A DNA stretch of 64,000 bases from Atriophallophorus winterbourni (GCA_013407085.1 JACCGJ010000232.1:1-64000); one strand, 5' to 3'. Positions 11,761 to 24,975 are shown, counted from the first letter of the stretch. Translations and numbers: made by a program. The notes: generated from the letters alone by a model not told the origin.

Positions 11761-11845
11761 AATATAACATTTTTCCGATCATATTGGCAATAATTGATGA
11801 GTGCAAACAGTACGAAAACGTTTGTGGTATGTGTTCGATTGAAGC
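11761..11845 (+). repeat. Hammerhead-like repeat, family 1, copy a
   Basis: UUGAUGA at 11794-11800 is followed by a potential hairpin GTGC-AAACA-GTAC (11801-11813; four pairs counting one G-U) and GAAA at 11814-11817. This order matches a hammerhead core (CUGAUGA, stem II, GAAA), with C3 changed to U. Sequence upstream (CCGATCATATTGGCAATAA) aligns with the equivalent region of the repeats at 54905 and 18210. It lies in the block missing from copy B. Cleavage activity is not implied. Confidence 0.45.
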
Positions 11846-12254
11846 ATGCAACTACGGTTTTTCTCTTTATGCCTACGGTTGGTCATACAAACCGTATTCA
11901 ATAGTGGCATACAATTTCACACTTTATTCTTGTTTATATTTCCCATTATCGAATTTTAAACTGATTAGATTTCTTTTATCTTTATGTGGCTGTACCCACG
12001 CTTTTTACAGTTGTGACAAATCGTAATTATTGTAGTTGTTGAACTTTCGAGTGTTTGGAATCCATGCGAAGCGAAAATAATTGAGTCGAGCAAGAATTTC
12101 ACTAATTATATTGTTAATATTTAGTGAGCTTGAACTCGTAACTCCAAACTTAGATAAACGCATTGGTGATTATCCGGTGACTGAAAATTTGGTCGTTGGA
12201 TTCAATTTTCTCCTGACCGATGGTGTCGGTCAAGGTTTCCCTCGACTAACCATT

Positions 12255-12430
12255 TTCAGCTTCCGCTCAGTTCAATAGGCACAGGACTGCTAATGGCTAA
12301 TAAGCGGAGCGAGCGTCAAAGGTATTGCCAGTGAAATATTATTCAGAAGCGTCAACCACTGTTAAAAATGGTTTATTTTGTTTTAGGATGTCATCAACAT
12401 ATGCAACATTTGATGGTACACTTGTAGCGG
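12255..12430 (+). repeat. SINE-like dispersed repeat, copy 4
   Basis: Begins TTCAATAGGCACAGGACTGC and contains GAGCGAGCGTCAAAGG, then TTTATTTTGTTTTAGGATG, in the order seen at 5726-5925. Copy B counterpart: 34406-34581, with one base lost near its start. Confidence 0.55.
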
Positions 12431-14125
12431 TATGGGCTTACAAAAATCTATCAGAGATTACAAAAATATTAGCTACAATGTTGTATGAAGATATACAGAT
12501 AGAAAATTCAAAATAACTCACCGAAGGCTGAAGTGAGTTGAGCAAGGAAATTGTGATGGGAAGGATACTGATTCTCCAAGAAGTCGAAGATTCCGAGTAC
12601 GAATAGTAATGCAGGAAATGACTTGATTAAATCCGTTAAGATGGAAGTTCAGTTCAGGTAACGAATAAAGTAGCAAGCTCGCTGAAATGGAGTTATATCC
12701 GTGAGAGTTAATGATTCTCACAGTCCAAACATTCACTGCAGTCAGTCCAGACAGTTGCAAACAAGTTCTCACACAATCGGCTCAGAAACAGCGAGAGAGA
12801 ACGAACCGCGCTGGTTGGATTCAAAACGTATATATTGTCAAGGTCACAATAATTAACAATTGCAAATAGCAAAATGAGTGAAATACAACACACTGACTGC
12901 TATCATGACCGTCCTTCATATACACCGGTGGTTGTAGCTAAGAGTGAAAATTTTTGAACGTTTGTGTCTTTAACAAGCCGGTAAATGTTCAGCTATAAAG
13001 AAATCGTGCATGCATTTAGAACGTCAATTTTTGTAATTGGAGAATTTGTATTTTTCGTATTATTTTTAATTGTTTTGAATTTTGGTGTGCATATTAGAAA
13101 AATGAAACCAACAATTTGAATGTTGAAGTCATTGGTGGGCTGTCATTTATTCTGGGAAGAGCACAGACGATAAATCATCAAAGCAAAAATGTCCTTACGT
13201 AGCTTTTTCCAGAATTTTACCACCTTCACGCGCTTGAAGTGCTGCCTAAGATTGAAACGAATATGGGAACTGCAATGCATTTTCTTCCGTTGAGAGTTTC
13301 ATTGCTCATAAAAATAACTTTTACAAGCTCTCGGTGCATATAAATTACGGAATAATGGATAGTGTTTTAGGTTCTCTGCTTAGACGATGAAGTAGAAGTG
13401 CGAACAAACCTAATAAGCCTGGATTTTCTATGAAGTTTTACATCCAAACATTAAACCATTCTGGTAGCTCAAAGTTAAGACGCTTCTAGCCATCGCAGCT
13501 GAGGCACACTGTGTCACTCATTTGAAGTCATCTGTGTCTACTAAATTCAAGTGCCAGTTCATTTGAACCAACGTGAAATTTAGTTGACCGTTTTGTGAGT
13601 CTGCGTAATTCCGTCAACTGCTGCAGACAACACATGACATCTAGTAAACCAGATATTCTACACAAGAAAAGCAGATGAAATTTGAGTTACACGGAATTCT
13701 CTGTAAAAAACCTTGTTAATTCCTGGTTCAATAATGAAATCTGCACGAGATGTTTCAAAGTTGGTTTTGGCTATGCATAAAACTCTTCTCAAGCTTACTC
13801 GACCATAATTAACATCCAATTATACGAAAACACCTTCAGATATGCTTACCACAATGGATTTCTTTCAATCATCCAGTGCAATGTTTCTGCAAATCAGCTC
13901 GTTGTTTTGTATATATAAAGGCTCAGCTAGCAAAAGAGTGAGTATCTTACCACATTTGTATGCACAAAATTGAACGGATTAAATTCCTTCCGAATATACA
14001 TAGTGTCTACAAATTTCTGAATTTCTGAAATATTTATTAACCTATACATTCAAATTTTCGAACTGTTTTTACTTACTGCCAAATATTATTTGTTTATTAC
14101 TTTCTATCTCATTAAAATTCACCCG

Positions 14126-14145
14126 ATATATATATATATATATAT
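14126..14145. repeat. (AT)10 microsatellite
   Basis: A pure AT dinucleotide run, the same length in copy B (36277-36296). Confidence 0.9.
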
Positions 14146-15505
14146 GTTTTGGTGCTAGGATAGAAATGGTAATATTCATATCAATGAACAAATGATGTCC
14201 AACTTGAACTTGATATGATCAAGGTGCTATTTTTAAGTGACGTATGTCAATATATTTCTGTACTTTTTAAACCTCGTGTAAAAGCTCCTCACACAATTTT
14301 CATCAGTAATAACAATGTCTCCGCTCAACATCACAAGTTTGGTAACGCTGAAAGCAACATGAAAATATTATTTTATACCTGGGAGATTTACATATATTCC
14401 ACCAACGCCCTTGTCTTATCGCTTCCACAAGAAGTCGCCGTTAGCTTTATGTTTCTAAACTTGATGATCCGAATAGGAAAGCTTGCAACACCTACCTGAC
14501 TACCGCGGTCTATTGACACCAAACAAAATCAATTGATGATTTCGGATAAAATTTCCTTGCTCTGCTTTCTGTAGTAAGAACTAGAAAATAAACCCTAGTA
14601 ATAAAAAATTCTCTTCTATCTAAACGAATATTTCAATTGTGGATAGACAAGTGACGCTCGGGTGTGATTTACTGTGAAAACTGGTTCTGTAGAACTGCGT
14701 GTTGATGTGCGTTGCTGACGACATAGATACTATGGTTTATAAAACACAAAAACTAGTAAGAGATCAAATTGCTTATTCGTTTGTGGTCCCTCCTCAAATT
14801 CATCAACTGCAAAACCGAATTTAATTTAAATTAATTCAAATTAATCAGGGGCACCATTTAAGGCAATTTTATGCTCTATGCATCCCCTACAATTTCATTT
14901 CACTACCAAATTTTATCACTCAACAATTTTGGGATATTTTACAAATGTTCTATGCAAAATGGAGTCGATTATTAAATTTTTCATAAAAGTTCAACACACT
15001 ACAATTCCGCCCGTTCAGCGAATCAATAATTCTCATACAATTGAACGAGATTCGCAATTCACACGATTTTGTGCGTACCTGCTTCATTTTTAGTCAAATT
15101 TCAACGTATTGTTGTGTGTGTTGATATAGTTTATTGTGCTCGTTTTCAACCACAGCACTGGCACCACTTATTTCGTTTCCACTATTTCCCAAACGCTGTC
15201 GGGTGATTTTCAATGAGATAGAAAGTAGCAAACAAATAATTGTTTGCCGTAAGTAAACGCAGTTCGAAAATTTTAATGTGTATGTTAATAAATATGTAAT
15301 TAAATGAAATATTTGCAAATACTTATTTTATTAAATAATGAAAGATAATGTTTTGTGTATATATTTTGTTAACGCTATATAAACGGTTTCATTAAAATGT
15401 AATTTTTACGTTAATCTTTCATTCTTCAAATAGTGTCTATCGGGAATATGTCAATTTATTCAGATTAAATGCCAGCATTCAGGAACACTATATAAGCCAC
15501 AAACA

Positions 15506-15506
15506 T

Positions 15507-15562
<56 letters not shown>
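15506..15562. repeat. (AT)n/(GT)n compound microsatellite
   Basis: An alternating TA run with one interruption, followed by a short GT run. Copy B has it at 37657-37713, of the same length. Fast-mutating loci of identical length support very recent duplication, or two alleles. Confidence 0.9.
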
Positions 15563-15563
<1 letters not shown>

Positions 15564-15736
15564 AATTGATGCTTGGTACATAGTAATCTAATTCATGCAT
15601 GCAGTACGCAATGTCTAAAATATCCCTCGACCAAATCACACACAAATATAGGAGATGCACAATTCAAAATTATCGGTAGAAGAATTAAAGTACTGTAAAA
15701 TACCACAGAGCGTACGTAGTAACTACAAAACTGGTG

Positions 15737-16215
15737 ACCGGGCTATACATCAGGCCATACGAGGAGCGGATTGCAACACTAAACCTCTTTGACTTTTCGT
15801 ACCGTCGTCTCAGGGGTGACTTGATCCTTCTTTTCAACTTTCTGCATACAGTGGATCACCCACTTGAACACCTGTTTCATCGGCAAGAAGCACGTGGTAG
15901 CAGATGACATGGATACAAGTTAATTATTACACACTCCAGATTAAATTGTCGAAGGTTTTTCTTTGCTGTCAGAGTCTGTTTTCTATGGGACTAACTGCCC
16001 CCACATATCATTTGCGCAACAAGCCCGAACATGTTCAAGGCTGAACTTGACAAGTATATGTTGACCAAACCCGACCTTGCACCTGAATACACTTGCTGAC
16101 ATTCCATATTGATAAAACAGTTGTGTTATTTTTATGCCTTCCCTAAATTTTCAATCTGTGGTTACTGTAAAGTATTTACTTTTTGGACCATTAAAACTTT
16201 GAATTACTTTGAATG
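15737..16215 (+). pseudogene. CR1-like ORF2 C-terminal tail (copy A, broken)
   Basis: A 5'-truncated tail of the CR1 subfamily also seen at 52899-53973. Reading plus: [28 protein letters not shown], then a TGA stop near 15908, RRFFFAVRVCFLW, a second stop, LFKAELDKYMLTKP, and a terminal stop at about 16098. The 3' UTR ends with TTGAATTACTTTGAATG, the subfamily's typical terminus. In copy B the same locus (37885-38365) keeps an unbroken 121-codon frame. The two copies differ at roughly two dozen sites here while both flanks are almost identical. Confidence 0.88.
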
Positions 16216-17194
16216 TTATTCGCCATCCATGGGTCCACAATTGAGCAAAAATTATGCGTTGGCATGTTGTCAAATCTGTGACCAATTTTTGTTATCTTTA
16301 ATGTAAAAATGCTTCAAAATAAGCCCCGAACAATACAGTGAAGAACGTCATAGACTGAATATTGATTAAAACTGTTTTCCATTCTTACACATACCCTGAC
16401 ATCAAGATTGTTTTTCACTACTCTATCCATTAATCAATCTTACGCTAGTCAATGGAGACACAAGAACTGTTCTGTTTCCAGCCGCAGGTTGTGTAAAAGA
16501 AGAATAGTTATCTGATCGTTGTCAACAATCTGAAAAATGTATCGGTGTTAGCGCAGTAAATGTGAACTGACTTAAACCCGTGCCAAAATTATTTTAGTTA
16601 GGTAGTTTTTCTCGTTAATCCAATGTTCAAACTCCACAAAACTGATCTTCCGTCTCATCTTACTAAAGGCACTAGCTCCACACAAGCAGTTAAGCTTAAC
16701 TGAGAAAATTGTAAGAAAAAAGAACAGAAAAAGAATGATGTTAGAATTGAGGTACACAGCAAATAGTTCCCAAGATGCCAGCGATGCTCTCACATAACTA
16801 TAACTGTATGCTCACCCATGGCGATTTCCTAGCTTCGAATTTTTATACAACGATGAACGTTACGCTGATAGGCTGGATAAAAATGAGCTCTGGCACCAAT
16901 ATCACCCATAATTTGTTTTAGGACCATTGCCATTTCTGAAAGCATCTCGAGTTATTTTGATTTGATCACATAGTATTCTTTCATACATTTTATATTTTAA
17001 AGGGTGAACACTTGTAGGTTTCACGAAGGGTTTCATTATATAGCCGTAATTTTTCATTCGATTATTAAGGTAACAACCTGCTTCAGGAATATTTAATTCA
17101 TCAATAACTAATGTTTTTAATGTAGGATTTGGGCGAATAAATAAATAAATAAATTCAAATTAACAGAAGTGATCACATTGCATGTAAATACGGA

Positions 17195-17290
17195 TTTTAG
17201 TTCATGGTCGTGGTTTTAACCCAATCTTCACGTATTTGGGTACGTGATTGAACAGATTTGGTCGTAGCAAACTTTTCCATCAGTGGAATA
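17195..17290 (+). repeat. Short dispersed repeat, relative of 49720-49810
   Basis: The blocks ATCTTCACGTATTTGGGTAC and TTGAACAG..TGGTCGT..CAAACTT recur in order at 49750-49805 (there ATCTTCACGTGTTTGGGTAC) with about a quarter of bases changed. Nature unknown. Copy B: 39343-39438. Confidence 0.45.
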
Positions 17291-18204
17291 CATAATCCCA
17301 GCTACGGATGTTTCGCTGAAGTGGATTTGTATGCAATCTCTGCACGGTGTCTTGTCTATGTTGTGCTACTTGATGTAGAAAAGTAGTATACTGTGCACAA
17401 ACATATATATTGTTAGATAACAGATTTGACACCGTTTAGCAATTTCAATCTTGTAAGAAAATGACATAAACGCCTCCACTTGAGGCATTTTTTATTATTG
17501 ATTTATGGAGATCATGTCAGATCCACTAAGATCGAATCGCGCGCCGCTTCTAACGTCTATTACGTTCGATCCAACGTTAATCGCATTTTTTCAATTTACA
17601 ATACAGCAGTTCATTGCCTAGTGATTCCCACTTAAATGAAGATGTGCCAACAAATAACGACAGCGGACTTGTAATGAATGAAAACACTAATTGGTCAACT
17701 GTTAATTACGCAAATGACGAAGTATAAAACCATATTGTATTATAGTAACGAATCTAGTAACTAGATTGTCGACTCGAGTTTTCAATTCAAACTGATTTGC
17801 TTTTGTTACCCTTCCACTCCAATGTTTCTGTTTGCTTATTTCATGAACAAAATGTGAATAGTAACGAATCTAGTAAATAGAGTCTCGCCAGTATTTCTGC
17901 ACGAGTTGTTCTAATCTCTTCACATGACCATTTGATAGCTGCGGGACTAATCATCCAATTCTATTTCCACATAGCTGCGGATGTGTTTCTTATGGAATCC
18001 ACCCGTAACTAAAAATCACTAGCCAAAAATTAGAAATGTAAGAAATTGAAAAATTAAAACAAAATTTATTCAGTCTCCAAGGTCACTGGGTTCAAATAAT
18101 AATGAAAACAAGAACTAATATTTAAAAGTTATACAGATACATTTACGTCAATCATACACAAACAAATGTTTGGGGATACCCACATACAGCAGAATATGTC
18201 ATAT

Positions 18205-18335
18205 CAAGGCATGCGCATTCTGATCGTAACGCAACTACTTGATATATGCAAACAGCGCGAATCAGTACGTATGTGTGATGGTAATGGACACAAAAATTTC
18301 TTATATCGTATCACTGTTTAACGCATCAAGCCTCA
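18205..18335 (+). repeat. Hammerhead-like repeat, family 1, copy b (degenerate)
   Basis: TTGATAT at 18239-18245, ATGC-AAACA-GCGC at 18246-18258 and GAAT at 18259-18262 occupy the positions of CUGAUGA, stem II and GAAA. TAC just before the core can pair with GTA after it (stem I position). Upstream (CATTCTGATCGTAAC) and downstream (TGTGTGATGG, then TTTAACGCATC) it aligns with 54905-55030. The core is mutated, so this copy should be inactive. Copy B counterpart: 40353-40483. Confidence 0.4.
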
Positions 18336-20130
18336 CTCAACATATCTCTCATGATTACCAATTTTTCACTTCATCTAATTCACAGTCTCGTTCTAAATTA
18401 CGTGAGGGAGTTCAAAACTAAGCCTTTGATAACAATTTTTTAATGATCGTGAAACAATCTCGTGTGAAGTTCTTGAGAAAAGCCTGATAACCATATGCTA
18501 TCATTCAAAAGTTAAAGTTTAAATTTTATTCTTTGAACTTTGAAAAACTTTATTCTCTCACCAGGTGCAGGCGGCCTGCGACAGGTGGACTAATTTACTT
18601 AAATAAGGGTAAGATACGAGAAGGTTTTTCGTATATGATTTCAAAATAGTTGAAATAGTTGAAAATCAAATATGCGAGGACAATTACATTATATTAATTT
18701 TCGAGAGTTTCTATGATATTTTCACGCTAATATTAAAGCACGATTTTTCCCAAATATATTTACTGACGTAAACGAAGTGCCGACAAACGTTTCAATCTGA
18801 ATTTTAACAGCACAAACCAAGTTATTAATTTGGTAATAAGAGAGAATAAGAATCGTTGAGTAGTAATAAATTCTTACGCTGTGTACACTTAGGATGCAAA
18901 TAGCTATTTCTGAACGATTGCACGAAAATAAATTACTTTTTATATTGTAGCCAGTTTAAATTTGTTTTATGTACTACAGCTAACTTCTCATAATGTTATA
19001 ATCCCTCTCGTTTAGTTTCGCGTAATGAGATTTCACAAATAACAAAAAACTCACAGTGAGACTCATACCTCTCAAGATTGTATATCGCGGGACCTCTGAC
19101 CTACAGTATTTCTGTGAAAATATAAATATAAATAATCATATATTTATATTTACAATATAATATATATATGAGTGTATATAAAGTAGATTAAAACATTGTG
19201 ACCATTCTGTACTTGTGATCCGCCATGTATGAAGTACTTAACAATTGCTTAATATTAATGGGGTGGTACGTCGATTAGGGTAGGCTCTGAGTGAAACACT
19301 GAAGTTCAAAATCGGCAGACTGATTGAATAAGCACATGCTCACAAGAGAACGAAATTGTAGCCTTTCTGAAACTGAAGATTGACGATAATTCGCAGATCG
19401 TTACTAAAAGATTCGAGCATAATCTTCATTTTGTTGTTGGCAGCAGTACACAAATTTGGATAATGTTGAAGCGAGCGGCCTGAATGCTGTATAAAGCTAG
19501 CGATACTGCTACTACTTGGCAACATTTTCATATTGTGCTCAACAAAATGACATCACTTATTCGAGAGGATAATGAAGCGCACCTAATAATACCGCCATCA
19601 AAAATAGAACTTAACCTTAAGTTAATATACAAAATAATGAACGCAAAGCGAAAGACGAACTAGGTATTTTCGCTGTCCATAATTGTGAAAGACTCACTGA
19701 GACCACGTTAAAACCGCAAATGCTTTTGCAATTTATTACTCTAAATTCTTTGTGTCAAAGGTTCCATTGGCAAGTACTAAGTAATTAGATAACCAAGAAA
19801 TCGAAACATTTAGAGAAATTTTGATATATCACGTCAATTGGTCAAAAGGAACGTAAGACAATCCCCAAGTGGGTACGGCATTACCCGTTTGTCTTCAAGT
19901 TCTGTCATCTTCAGCTTTGTGAACTGCTTTCTATTCAATTTAAATATCCGTTGTTTTAAGGAGTAGTGCCAAAAGTTCAAAAGTTCGGCTTCTATTTAAA
20001 GGCCGTTGTCCATCTGACACTAAAAATAATTATCGCGTTAAACTAACAAATGTTATTGCAAAGTTTATGTAGCGCAGTCTAAGAAAGAAACGCGTAATTG
20101 ATTTTAGCCATCGCGGCATGGATAACGATC

Positions 20131-20460
20131 GTAACGCTCCCGTTCAACGAATCTTCTCACAGTGTTAGACAACTGGAAGAAAGTGTTGGACAGAGGCAAC
20201 GGTATTCACTTTTGCCACTTGGAAGCATATTAACGTTTTGATAGCAACGCACTACTCATGTGCTTGCGCTACCACGATCAGCGAAGTCCCACAAAGAACT
20301 GTTTTCAGATCGTCTCTTTTCCTGTTATCCAGAAACAATTTTCCAACTCAACATCCAAAAAGGTTCCGTTCGTGCATGATATGAAAATTTGGACAGCTGC
20401 TGATTACGCGAAGGGATTTGGAGACTGTGTCAACTTATGTGGTTGGGAATGATATGCCAT
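20131..20460 (+). pseudogene. Old CR1-like RT relic
   Basis: In the plus strand near 20275-20400 a frame reads SEVPQRTVFRSSLFLLLS (compare the family motif SGVPQGTVLGPLLF), then NNFPTQHPKRFRS, and in a shifted frame MKIWT, which matches the end of the (F/Y)ADDxKIW motif; the Asp pair itself is not readable. Copy B (42279-42608) differs at several amino-acid-changing sites, as expected for a dead sequence. Confidence 0.55.
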
Positions 20461-21289
20461 GAAAAACACAGAATAGTAAGATTTTCCATCTTGGAAAGAA
20501 TTTTTCTCAAACATATAGATTATAAACTAAAATCTTAGCATGAATCTTTGTGAGAAGAACTTCAGATTATTGATTAACAGGAATGTGAAGATAAAAGTTT
20601 ACTTCCAGATTGATATAGATAGGCCAGCAAGTTTCTATTCATCATTTGAAAATTCTGGTTACTAACGTTAGCATGGTTAATGCATGTCTATCTTAGTCAG
20701 ACAAAAGAATATGTGATATAATTCTTGGCTTCTTGGCTGCAAAAAGATATTTTCCACTTCGATAAAGTTCATGACGGAACAATAAAGTTAGTGATGAGAC
20801 TTCTTAATGACCCCTACAGTGAAATATTTTGACGTATGTGTCTATGAGCGTTTACCCAAAGCGGAATAATGTCTACCCTAGGATAACCACTAAGACAATG
20901 GTTTCAAGATATTTGTGAGAATGTTGAACGCTGGTATATGCTGTCCCTCTACAACCAAAGTTCACGTATTTATTTCCAGTTCTGTTTTTCGCCTAGCTTG
21001 TTCTAAATTCCTTGACTTTCTCAACATATACAGAAAGATATCCTCAATCAACCAAACCTTCAGTATTCTAGTTTTATTCTATGATTTTTCACATTTCAAT
21101 TTATACAGTAATCACGCAATATTATAAAACGAACGCTCTTAAACTAGGTGACCTTATCCAGAAGTGTGGTGATTAAAACCAGTTTCTATAACACGAACCG
21201 ATCTCGGAGAATATAGTCAATCAATCAAGAAGGCGCAGTTATTAGAAATTCATGTTTTCGACCACTATTTTTACCGATTCTATACATGA
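20461..21289. other. Noncoding DNA
   Basis: No gene supported. Copy B carries an extra 45 bp at 43168-43212, matching a position next to 21019 here. Confidence 0.5.
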
Positions 21290-21785
21290 GTGCTTTCCAA
21301 AGCTGGTCACCCTATTACGTTAGCGCCGCCTGCGGTAGCTTGGTCATGTCTATAGAATGGAAAATTGTCGTATTCTGAAAGATCTACTCTATGGTGAGTT
21401 GAAATTAGGAAGTCGACCATTGGGCTGACCGCACTTGCGGTACAAAGACGTTTGCAAAAGAGATATGAAAGCTCTTGGCATTGACCCGGAGAGTTGGGAA
21501 GAACTTGCTATTGACCGCTCACAATGGAGGCATTGTGTAAAACGTCGTCTGCAAGCTGGGGAGGAGCAGATACAGCTTCTGGCTGCTGAACGCAGATCAC
21601 GCCGCCGGCGTGCAACTGATGCAATACAACAGAGCTCTGACTATCATTGCAAGCGCTGCGCGAGAGATTGTTCCTCCCTAATCGGACTGTTTAGTCATTC
21701 CAAAAGTTGTAAAACATGAAAATTCATTTGATTGTGATGTACATCAATGGTCGAAATAGACCGAAGTAGGCCAACAACAACATGA
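21290..21785 (+). pseudogene. RTE/BovB-like ORF2 C-terminal tail (copy A, frame open)
   Basis: A 5'-truncated tail of the element family whose main copy is at 50480-54300. After a broken start the frame at 21435-21719 reads RYKDVCKRDMKALGIDPES, a basic helix (AAERRSRRRRATDAI) and a C-terminal zinc-finger-like motif C-x2-C-x11-H-x4-C (CKRC ... FSHSKSC), then stop. The 3' UTR ends in the family sequence GGCCAACAACAACATG. The 285-base frame has no stop, while copy B has a TGA within it. The segment between about 21430 and 21690 is about 10% different from copy B although its flanks are much closer. Confidence 0.85.
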
Positions 21786-24700
21786 GTATGATGATTATTT
21801 AGAGGTAAAATGAAACACCCAAATATTTCCAGTAAACCAGTTTATTTGTGATCATTTTATGTGGAAACAACTTGAAGCTGTTTTACAATTCCGAATGAAC
21901 CTGCTTGCGAATAAATTGTCTTTTTCAGTGAATTAAATGTGAAATCTGTATTCAATAATAATTCGTGAGATGTCATCGATACGCTTATGTTTAATAAAAA
22001 AACTACATAATTTCGGAGTATCAAAACGAAATATAAAACGCTATATCGACAATGCAAATGAATTCTCAATTGTTCAATGACAACATAATTTTGGCCGATA
22101 TATTTTTAGACTAAAAGGATGAGTGCTCCCTAACATAGTGATGCTTGCTGTGATATGTTTTGATGGAGCATCAGAGAACGATTATGATTTGAGTAGTTCG
22201 TTTTGGAGTCGGTAAGAGCGATCGGTGAGATAATTATTAATCATTCGACCACAGGAAGGACACGGTTGTTTCAAAATAATCTCCAAGATACCATCTTGGA
22301 ATAGAAAACTGGCGAAGAAATAATTCAGGTGGGATACTCTTTCTTAATAAGTCGTTTGAAAAGAAAGCGAGAGAGCAAAACAATTTTGTAGAGCTTAACG
22401 CCAATGTTACGAAGATGAAATGCATAAACATTGAGCCTACACATAGAATTAGGATGATGAGTTCACGTTACGTTATAGGAAATGATGAAAATTTTGTGCT
22501 AAATAAGGTACGCAAATTTAATCACATATCCCTGGAGATTGCTGGAAAAAGCATCACCAAGCTGGTCGCTACACAGCTGAATAGACACGATTTCTATACC
22601 TTTTTCCGGGGTGAATAGTCAGCGTCCCTCTTATGATCTGACTGTACTTTCATTTGATGCATTGGAGATGGTGGTCTTAAATGAATAGAATTGCTACGAC
22701 ATCAGCGTATTTGGAACTACCACCTTTATGTCCCATACCCTTGAAATTCGGTTGCTTTTATGTATCATTTGCCAAGAAGCTGAATTTCATGTAATTAATA
22801 ATACCAGGTAAATTGGGTCATTTATTGAGATCTCATGGAATAAATAACAAGTAAATAAAATTTTTATCAAGTTCTTTAAGCTCGTCTGAAAACAGGCAAC
22901 TAATTTGCACGAAAACTAATGATGAAAATTCAATAGAGTGATTTTAAGACTTTTTAAAACTTTCTTTCATTTTTTGTGGGTTTTTTAAATTTCACTCACA
23001 ATTAAATGAGAAATGTCTAATTTCGAACTATCGAGTAGACGCTTAAGTCATTTATGCTTCCAACTAATCAAGCTAGAATGAATCGTGCATCAACGAGGTG
23101 TTTGATGATCGCTTGCATGCCATCATCCAGAGGTCCACTTCGGTGCACACCCACAAAGTTTTATCACTGTGTGCCTACGCGCATGACTTGGACACACACC
23201 GTTCTGTGAGCGTAATCGGTCAGCATTGTAGTTCATTATGAAACCTGAACCATCCTGTTCCGGTAAGTGAGATATCGATCATTGATGAGCTTATTTCACG
23301 TTATCCTGTTTTAAAATATATCTCATTAATTTCAACTTTATTTTTAAATTAATTATAAACTAGCTGGTCAAAACAGAATGTTTTGTATTAGTTGCGTGAA
23401 CCTGCAAATCCTCCAATCTCCAATGAATTTTTGAAGAATTACTTATTGAAAAGCATTTAGATTTTACCAATGACAACGCATGCGTGTAGTGAATACGTTT
23501 AAATTTGATAATATTTTCAGGTGGGCGAATAGGTATAATTTGTAAATTGGGTTATATGGTACATTGCATTACTCCACAGTAAAGATTACTTACACGGAAC
23601 ATTCAGGTTGAAATTTTCTGAAGTCATTTTTGGTATATCACATTTGGTTTGGAAAAAAACATGTTATTGATATAAGTAATAAACTGTGCTGCAGGAGAAC
23701 AATGATTGGGCTAGCGTCTTTGATTTAGGATTGACATGTAAGTTGAACTAAGCATTAAATACATAATACTTAGTGCTGTGAACAATTCAAATGTGTATGT
23801 TCTACTACATATCAGCTTCAAGCTGCTTATTCGTTTACCATTCGCAGACGTTTTCATTCAGAGGAATCAATCGCATAAAACCGGAACATGAATTTAATCA
23901 TTCGATGTGCTTTCCATGGTTGCTTGCTAACGCGATAATAATGAAATGCCCGAACTGAGATCCATGCAGGGCCCTTTGACTGAGATGGCCGACCTATATG
24001 AGATCGGTGTCAGAACGATATTCGCTGGCATTTATAATAAACAGCATAAGTTGCGTGCTCCGTTCATTTTCGAAAGTCACCAGTCTATGTAGCACGGTGG
24101 GTCACAGAGAATCGCAAATCATTACACAATTTACGATCTAGTCTGGCACGCGGAACGCTGACTGAGAACATGATGGTGAAGAATACAAAATCAGTATTCG
24201 GTTTCCATAGAGTATGATAGAGCAGTAAAATGTATTAATCCAATGCTTAGAACTGTTGTTAACGTAGTATTAGACGGAGTGCCACACATACTTAAAAATG
24301 TTAAGTGTTCTTAGCCATTTTAATTATGCATTTTTATGAATTTCGATTGCTGCTTGCATCCCCATTCTAACATGACCAAACCGTCTCTTAATCTTAAGGA
24401 GAAGACATGTTTTTATTTATCTAGAGTATAAATATTGTAAAATTGGTGAACAAGGAACTAATTTGAAGCCAGTGTTAATTACTTTTCATAAAATGAATCA
24501 CCACGTTCTAAAACAGAAACACGAAGTGATTCTTTATGAAGTGGAGGTATGCTAGAAATGTACAATGTTCTACTGTTGCTTGTGTACCTTATACTAACAC
24601 CTCACAATCTTGAATGGCATCAATTGCAATCGATTAGCTTTAATGCACAATGGGCTAGGCCGAACAAGCCCAGCGTATACCTACGTGAGCTGGCAACCCT

Positions 24701-24975
24701 GAGTTCATCATAGGTTGTTTTGTGGTGATCATATCTTAGATAAGCAATCGAGTGTCACTTAACAATGTAACCACTATTTTTATAAATAGTGTCATTTTTT
24801 GCATCGAAACATAAAATTAAGCATGGATTCAACTGACTCAAATCACATTGATTGATTGATCGATGTGTATTTATGATTATATTGACATAATATACTGTAT
24901 TTATAACAAAATCGTTGCTGTTTTTGAACAAATTCTCCAAAACACCCTTCAAAATTGTTGCTTTCTAATGCCACA
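21786..24975. other. Noncoding DNA upstream of exon 1 (copy A)
   Basis: Probably upstream region or intron of the SLC9B-like gene. No promoter can be assigned. The frame at 22415-22618 is not supported: relative to copy B it has about seven amino-acid-changing differences and one silent one. Confidence 0.5.

Larger units (their letters stand above)
12431..15736. other. Noncoding AT-rich DNA
   Basis: No gene supported. It contains two AT microsatellites, listed separately. The 94-residue frame at 14215-14499 has no recognisable motif, and identity with copy B is near total whether coding or not, so conservation says nothing. Confidence 0.55.
16216..20130. other. Noncoding AT-rich DNA
   Basis: No gene supported. 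It contains an AAAT run (17136-17154), a short dispersed repeat at 17195-17290 related to 49720-49810, and a hammerhead-like repeat at 18205-18335. Nearly identical to copy B throughout. Confidence 0.55.

Noticed and set aside
14215..14499. 94-codon frame, also in copy B
   Set aside because: No recognisable motif, no splice context, AT-rich composition as in the surrounding noncoding DNA.
15506..15562. AT/GT repeat as a possible CRISPR or structured array
   Set aside because: It is a plain dinucleotide microsatellite; the genome is eukaryotic.
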